Source: Microbacterium sediminis (lineage in GTDB: Bacteria > Actinomycetota > Actinomycetes > Actinomycetales > Microbacteriaceae). Taken from it: a stretch of 64,000 nucleotides of DNA. This document shows positions 57,682-64,000 of this stretch, in pieces (position 1 is the stretch's first letter; each line of letters starts with the position of its first letter). Where the stretch lies: positions 2,480,001 to 2,544,000 of the forward strand of contig NZ_CP038256.1 in the NCBI RefSeq assembly GCF_004564075.1. Reading direction: 5' to 3'. Below the pieces are notes generated by a model. That model was not told where the DNA came from. It saw only the letters and a list, made by a program, of their open reading frames with translations, and did no database searches. Position numbers and translations under genes: made by a program.

Positions 57682-58611
57682 TCAGTACGTGGCAGCCGAC
57701 GGCAGCCCGAAGAACTCCTCGAGCGTGTGGTATCCGCCCTCGTGGTAGGCCGTGGCGAGCTCCACGCCCACGTACCGCAGGTGCCACGGCTCGGCCACGT
57801 AGCCCGTCGTGCCGGTGGCGCCGTCCTCGTAGCGCACGATCCAGCCGAAGCGCCACGCGTTCTGCGCCGTCCACTCCGCCTGCCGCGTGCCGCCGAACTC
57901 CCCCAGCGTGCCGCAGCCGGGATCGCACGCCACCACGTCGGCGGCGAGCCCGGTCTGGTGCTCGCTGTACCCGGGGCGCGCCGAGACGTCGTCGGCGCCG
58001 TCGCGTCCGCGCATCGCCACCTGCGAGCCGTAGGCCGACACCTGCGTCTGGTACGAGCGGAACCCGCTGTCCAGCGCGATGCGGCCCGCCCCCTCCGCGG
58101 CCGCGGCCTGCACGAGCGCATCGAGCGCACCGGCCGCCTCAGCGGCGAGGGAGCGGCCCGACACGGCGGGCGCCGCCGGGTACCCCATCGCGTCGGGGGC
58201 GTAGTCGATCGGCACGAGCGGGCGCTGCTTGTTCACCACCACCCACGGCCAGCGCGCGTCGTCGAGCGGCACACACGGCGCCGCGCCGGCCGCCACCTGC
58301 TCGCGGAACGACTCGGCCCCGCCGAACGCGGCGACCACGGCCGGGGCGTCACCCGACTGCAGTGCGTCGGTCACGGCCGTCTGCGCGCACGGCTCCACCG
58401 CCGCGACCTGCGCGATCGCGGGCACGGGCAGCTCGCCGACCCCGACCGGTGCGGGCGGCGCCGCGACCTCCGCGTCGGCCCCGGTCGTGCCCATCCCGCC
58501 CGCGACGCCCGCGCCGAGCACGACCCCCGCCACGGCCGACAGCGCCAGCGCGCCGAGCAGCCAGCGGCGACCGCCGCGCGGGGCGCGGTGCTGGGCCAGC
58601 GGAGAGGTCAT
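57682..58611 (-). CDS. D-alanyl-D-alanine carboxypeptidase, VanY type
   Basis: 309 residues. Membrane anchor or signal at residues ~16-42, then a disordered Ala/Pro stretch and the VanY peptidase domain: SGFRSYQTQVSAYG, RPGYSEHQTGLAAD (zinc His and Asp) and EPWHLRYVG (second His). It trims the terminal D-Ala of peptidoglycan stem peptides outside the membrane. Confidence 0.9.
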   Translation of the reverse strand: MTSPLAQHRAPRGGRRWLLGALALSAVAGVVLGAGVAGGMGTTGADAEVAAPPAPVGVGELPVPAIAQVAAVEPCAQTAVTDALQSGDAPAVVAAFGGAESFREQVAAGAAPCVPLDDARWPWVVVNKQRPLVPIDYAPDAMGYPAAPAVSGRSLAAEAAGALDALVQAAAAEGAGRIALDSGFRSYQTQVSAYGSQVAMRGRDGADDVSARPGYSEHQTGLAADVVACDPGCGTLGEFGGTRQAEWTAQNAWRFGWIVRYEDGATGTTGYVAEPWHLRYVGVELATAYHEGGYHTLEEFFGLPSAATY

Positions 58612-58621
58612 CGGCGCTCGG

Positions 58622-59287
58622 TCACCCCAGGATGAAGTACGCGGTCCACGGCGAATCCACGCCGCCGATCGAGACGTTCAGGTGATACGACGCGCCCCCG
58701 CCCGGCGCCCGCGGCCGGTCGGCGGAGTCACACGTGTCCTCGCGCGAGCGGGTGCGGTCCCACACCAGCGGCTCGGAGCTCGTGACCTCCTGGCCCGCCG
58801 CGAGCGTGACGATCATCTCGGCCGGGTCGCTCTGGCAGTGCGTGGAGTTCCACCACAGGTCGCTGCCGCTGGTGATCTCGAACCGCTGCTGGTTGGTGCC
58901 GACGTTGAAGGTGCAGTCCACCGATCCCGTGTTCTTCAACCGGATCGACAGCTGCGGATTCTCATCCCAGGCGTACCACTCCTTGTCGGTAACCGGAGAG
59001 ACCTCGATCACCTTGGGGTCGCACGGCTTCGGCCCCGTATCCTCCGTCTCGGTCGGCTTGGGCTCGGGGGTGGGCGAGTCGGTCGGCGCCGACGTCGGAT
59101 CGCCCGTGGGCAGCGGCGTGCTCACCGTCTCGTCGCCCTCCGGCGCCGCGAACATATCGGCGATCAGCCGCCACGGCTGCGCGATCACCGCCCACACGAT
59201 GCCGCCGATCAGCGCGAGCGCGATGAGCAGCACGAACAGCCGTCTGCGCCGGTAGACGGCGGGGGTGGGACGGCGGGTGGCGGTCAC
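58622..59287 (-). CDS. Membrane-anchored DUF4232-like protein
   Basis: 221 residues, GTG start. One N-terminal membrane helix (LFVLLIALALIGGIVWAVIA), a Thr/Pro-rich wall-spanning linker (~55-85) and a beta-sandwich domain with four Cys likely disulfide-paired (KPCDPKVIEV, SVDCTFNVG, THCQSDPAE, EDTCDSADR). Possibly ligand-binding at the surface. Ten bases downstream of the VanY gene stop region in the opposite order, so it is transcribed first. Confidence 0.65.
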   Translation of the reverse strand: MTATRRPTPAVYRRRRLFVLLIALALIGGIVWAVIAQPWRLIADMFAAPEGDETVSTPLPTGDPTSAPTDSPTPEPKPTETEDTGPKPCDPKVIEVSPVTDKEWYAWDENPQLSIRLKNTGSVDCTFNVGTNQQRFEITSGSDLWWNSTHCQSDPAEMIVTLAAGQEVTSSEPLVWDRTRSREDTCDSADRPRAPGGGASYHLNVSIGGVDSPWTAYFILG

Positions 59288-59323
59288 GGTTCCAGGGTAT
59301 GTCGGCGGCTCGACCGGCGAGCC

Positions 59324-59824
59324 CTACAGCCGCTTGAGCATGCGCGTGTTGCCGAGGGTGTTCGGCTTCACGTGCGCCAGGTCGAGGAACTCCGCCACGC
59401 CCTCGTCGGGACTGCGCACGAGCTGCGAGTACACGTCGGGGTCGACGATCTGCTCGGCGATCGGCGCGAAGCCGCGCCGAGTGAAGAAGTCGACCTCGAA
59501 GGTCAGGCAGAACAGGCGGGTCACGCCGAGCTCGCGCGCGTTGTCCTCCAGGCGCTCCACGATCCGCCGGCCGACGCCGCGGTGCAGCCAGTCGTCGCGC
59601 ACGATGAGCGTGCGCACCTCGGCCAGGTCCTCCCACATCACGTGCAGGGCGCCGCAGCCGATGACGCGCCCCTCGGCCTCCGCGACGACGAACTCGTGCG
59701 TGGCCTCGTACAGCACCACGAGGTCCTTGCCGAGCAGGATGCGTCGCTGCACGTACGGCTCGAGCAAGTCGCGGATCTGCACGATGTCGGCCGTGCGGGC
59801 GGGCCGCACCAGGAACTCGGTCAT
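59324..59824 (-). CDS. argA: Short-form N-acetylglutamate synthase (ArgA-like GNAT)
   Basis: 166 residues from ATG 59824. Acetyl-CoA region EVRTLIVRDDWLHRGVGRRI (~residues 70-89) and the characteristic LFCLTFEVDFFTRRGFAPI. Length and motifs fit the stand-alone S-NAGS of actinobacteria (M. tuberculosis Rv2747), which starts arginine synthesis by acetylating glutamate or glutamine. No other arg gene is nearby. Confidence 0.82.
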   Translation of the reverse strand: MTEFLVRPARTADIVQIRDLLEPYVQRRILLGKDLVVLYEATHEFVVAEAEGRVIGCGALHVMWEDLAEVRTLIVRDDWLHRGVGRRIVERLEDNARELGVTRLFCLTFEVDFFTRRGFAPIAEQIVDPDVYSQLVRSPDEGVAEFLDLAHVKPNTLGNTRMLKRL

Positions 59825-59924
59825 CGTTCCAGCGTATTGGCCGGATCCTCGACGCCACCTGCGCGGGGCCGGGGGATGTCGCGGATAGAGTCCTCGGGTA
59901 CGTCCCCGCCGTCGAAGAGGTCTC

Positions 59925-60986
59925 ATGTCGTCACCGGAACCGCAGCCAGGGCAGCGCGTGGTGATCCGCTATTCCGACAACGGATCGCCGACCGATGCCG
60001 TCGGCTCCGTCGCCGGGACGTCCGCGGACGCCGTCACGGTCACCACCAAGCGGGGGCCGGTCACGATCGCCCGCGACGCGATCCTGCTCGTGCACGAGCT
60101 GCCGCCGGCGCCGACCCGGCCCGGCGCGCTGCACCAGATCGTCTCGGCGGAGGACCTGCAGCGCATCGCCGCGAGCACGTGGCTGCCGGCGGACTCCGCC
60201 TGGCTCAACGCCGAGAACCTGCGCCGCGAGGAGCTGGACGACGATGCCACCCCGCTGCAGGCGGGCTGGCTGCTGCGCGCCAACGGCGGCGTCACCCATC
60301 GCGCGAACTCCGCGCTGCCGCTGGCCGATCCCGGCCTGCCGCCGGAGACCGCACTGGATCTCGTCACGGCCTGGTACGCCGAGCGCGACGCGAAGCCGGC
60401 GTTCCTCATCCACTCCTCGGCCGGCACGACCGATCTGGCGCCGGCGTGCGCCGCGATCGCCGGCCACTTCCGCGGCGCGGGGCTCGTGCCCTCGACGCCG
60501 TCGCTCGTGCTCACGGCCGCGACCCGCGAGGTCGCCGCCGGCGCCGGCCGCCCCTCGGAGGCCGCGCCGTCGGGCCTGGAGATCGTCGAGCACGACGAGC
60601 CGCACGACCTGCACTTCGCGGCCTGGGGCCGCCCCCGCGGGTCTGCGGAGCACGACGCCTACCGCACGCTGCTGCTCAGCCCCGAATCGCGCACGTTCTT
60701 CTCGGCCGTCGCGCGCCGGCCCGACGGATCGTCGTCGCTCGTCGGCGTGGTCCGCCTGGCCGTGTCGCACAAGTGGGCCGTGATCTCGGATCTCGTGGTC
60801 GCGCCGGAGCTGCGGCGGCGCGGCGCCGGCCGGGCGCTCGTGCGCGCGGCCGCGGCCGGGGCCGCCGTGCGCGGGGTGCGGTCGGCGCTCGTGCAGGTCG
60901 ACGCCGCGAACGAGGCCTCGCTCGGGCTGATGGCCTCGCTCGGCTTCACGGAGCACCACCGGTACTGGTACGCCGTCGCGGGGTGA
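59925..60986 (+). CDS. GNAT acetyltransferase with N-terminal SH3-like domain
   Basis: 353 residues. N-terminal small barrel (~8-55: QRVVIRYSDNGSPTDAVGSV) fits the domain found in front of Rv0428c-type acetyltransferases. The GNAT domain is C-terminal, ~220-353: DLVVAPELRRRGAGRALVRA acetyl-CoA loop and NEASLGLMASLGFTEHHRYW. The middle ~65-210 is a second, degenerate GNAT fold. Substrate unknown. Confidence 0.82.
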   Translation: MSSPEPQPGQRVVIRYSDNGSPTDAVGSVAGTSADAVTVTTKRGPVTIARDAILLVHELPPAPTRPGALHQIVSAEDLQRIAASTWLPADSAWLNAENLRREELDDDATPLQAGWLLRANGGVTHRANSALPLADPGLPPETALDLVTAWYAERDAKPAFLIHSSAGTTDLAPACAAIAGHFRGAGLVPSTPSLVLTAATREVAAGAGRPSEAAPSGLEIVEHDEPHDLHFAAWGRPRGSAEHDAYRTLLLSPESRTFFSAVARRPDGSSSLVGVVRLAVSHKWAVISDLVVAPELRRRGAGRALVRAAAAGAAVRGVRSALVQVDAANEASLGLMASLGFTEHHRYWYAVAG

Positions 60987-60998
60987 GGCCGGGCGGTC

Positions 60999-61078
60999 TC
61001 GACTCGCTTCGCTCGCTCGACCCGTCTCCGCTCCGGCGCTGCGCGCCTCCGGTCGACGAGCCGCGGGTCCCGGTGCCG
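60999..61078. repeat. Inverted copy of the dispersed GAGCGA-type repeat
   Basis: Reads GTCTCGACTCGCTTCGCTCG CTCGACCCGTCTCCGCTCC-like sequence, the reverse complement of the lhr-borne repeat core GAGACGGGTCGAGCGAGC. Located between the GNAT gene and the clpC terminator. Confidence 0.75.
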
Positions 61079-61104
61079 TCGACCACCGGAGGCCCGGGGA
61101 ACGC

Positions 61105-61136
61105 CGAAGGGCGGCCCCGGATGGGACCGCCCTTCG
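61105..61136. terminator. Terminator of clpC
   Basis: CGAAGGGCGG (61105-61114) pairs with CCGCCCTTCG (61127-61136), 12-base loop, 16 bases past the clpC stop. Can also stop readthrough from the rightward GNAT gene. Confidence 0.8.
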
Positions 61137-61151
61137 TGCGTGCGGGTGGGA

Positions 61152-63671
<2,520 letters not shown>

Positions 63672-63941
63672 GTCACTCCTCCGGGCACTAAGCCATATCC
63701 GGCACTTGGCCTTCGGGACGAGGGGTGCACGACACGCACCTCACGCCATGGATCCACCGTAACCACGGATCATCAGGCGGGCGCTCGTGTTCGCCGTGGG
63801 CATATCCAGGCTCGATCCTGCGTTGAGGGTCCACGCAATGTTCCGTCACATGGCGCCGACAGGCCGTGATCGGATCTACCGTTGTCGATCGTGCCCTTGC
63901 GCACGTCCGTGCCTCTGCGCACTTCCCGAACCAGGAGAACC

Positions 63942-64000
63942 ATGAGCACCACCACCACCGCGAGAAAGGCGCGCGCGAAGCGGCCCTTCTACGCGTCCTT
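63942..64000 (+). CDS. Start of a gene cut by the window end
   Basis: CAGGAGAACC precedes ATG 63942. Only MSTTTTARKARAKRPFYAS is visible: a Thr-rich, basic cytoplasmic lead. K-R-x-F-Y-x-S openings occur in dicarboxylate:cation symporters, but 19 residues cannot decide. Confidence 0.5.
   Translation, partial: MSTTTTARKARAKRPFYAS

Overview
The window is about 71-72% G+C by eye, almost solidly coding, uses GTG starts freely and has many 4-base ATGA/GTGA gene overlaps. Gene content (ClpC, RadA, Lhr, Nei2-type glycosylase, mycothiol-type arsenate reductases, NSS/MetS pair, ECF sigma factor with a YCII partner) points to an actinobacterium of the Microbacteriaceae, most likely Microbacterium. This is inference from gene content; no rRNA is present.

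Layout. 1-5 kb: a secreted lamin-tail protein (runs off the left edge) and a large membrane protein. 5.2-10.7 kb: lhr helicase and nei2 DNA glycosylase in one overlapping unit, followed by a tandem repeat block. 11-22.8 kb: ordinary core and accessory genes (YitT, hexapeptide protein, LysR-like sensor without HTH, TspO-like, TetR/SDR pair with a strong palindromic operator, NSS transporter with its 51-residue small subunit, alarmone synthetase, MetE-like protein, two paralogous small proteins facing each other, DUF6766-like and YciE-like genes). 23-26.2 kb: carbohydrate ABC importer without ATPase. 26.3-28 kb: ECF sigma factor with YCII partner.

28.2-43.6 kb is a metal and metalloid resistance region. 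It holds a CmtR-like repressor with a CDF exporter; an arsenic cluster (divergent arsR-aquaporin and an oxidoreductase, ArsN1-like acetyltransferase, MFS, ArsR-ArsC fusion and two more arsC genes, with no ACR3/ArsB pump); then a visibly lower-G+C block with a second CmtR-like repressor, a Cd/Zn/Pb P-type ATPase, CadD, signal peptidase II and a thioredoxin-fold protein. This block converges on a three-gene recombinase module: a frameshifted tyrosine integrase, an XRE regulator, and an unusual protein with six zinc ribbons ahead of a degenerate recombinase-like domain.

43.6-54.3 kb: small accessory genes (AHSA1/ArsR pair, MHS transporter, a two-gene cassette between 15-bp direct repeats, a Cys/Met-rich copper-storage-like protein, YaeQ, AraC and DUF2000 genes separated by an apparently inserted methyltransferase, a PD-(D/E)XK-like protein) and tRNA-Ser(CGA). 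54.3-64 kb: drug-type MFS, radA, VanY-type carboxypeptidase, acetyltransferases including ArgA-like, and clpC.

The most interesting points are the zinc-ribbon/degenerate-recombinase protein, the pump-less arsenic cluster with a matching operator before two of its genes, tiny acidic proteins sharing the motif HPSQAEGED at two loci, an alcohol dehydrogenase reduced to its two ends, the duplicated AraC operator around the methyltransferase, and two families of dispersed repeats, one of which lies in frame inside lhr.
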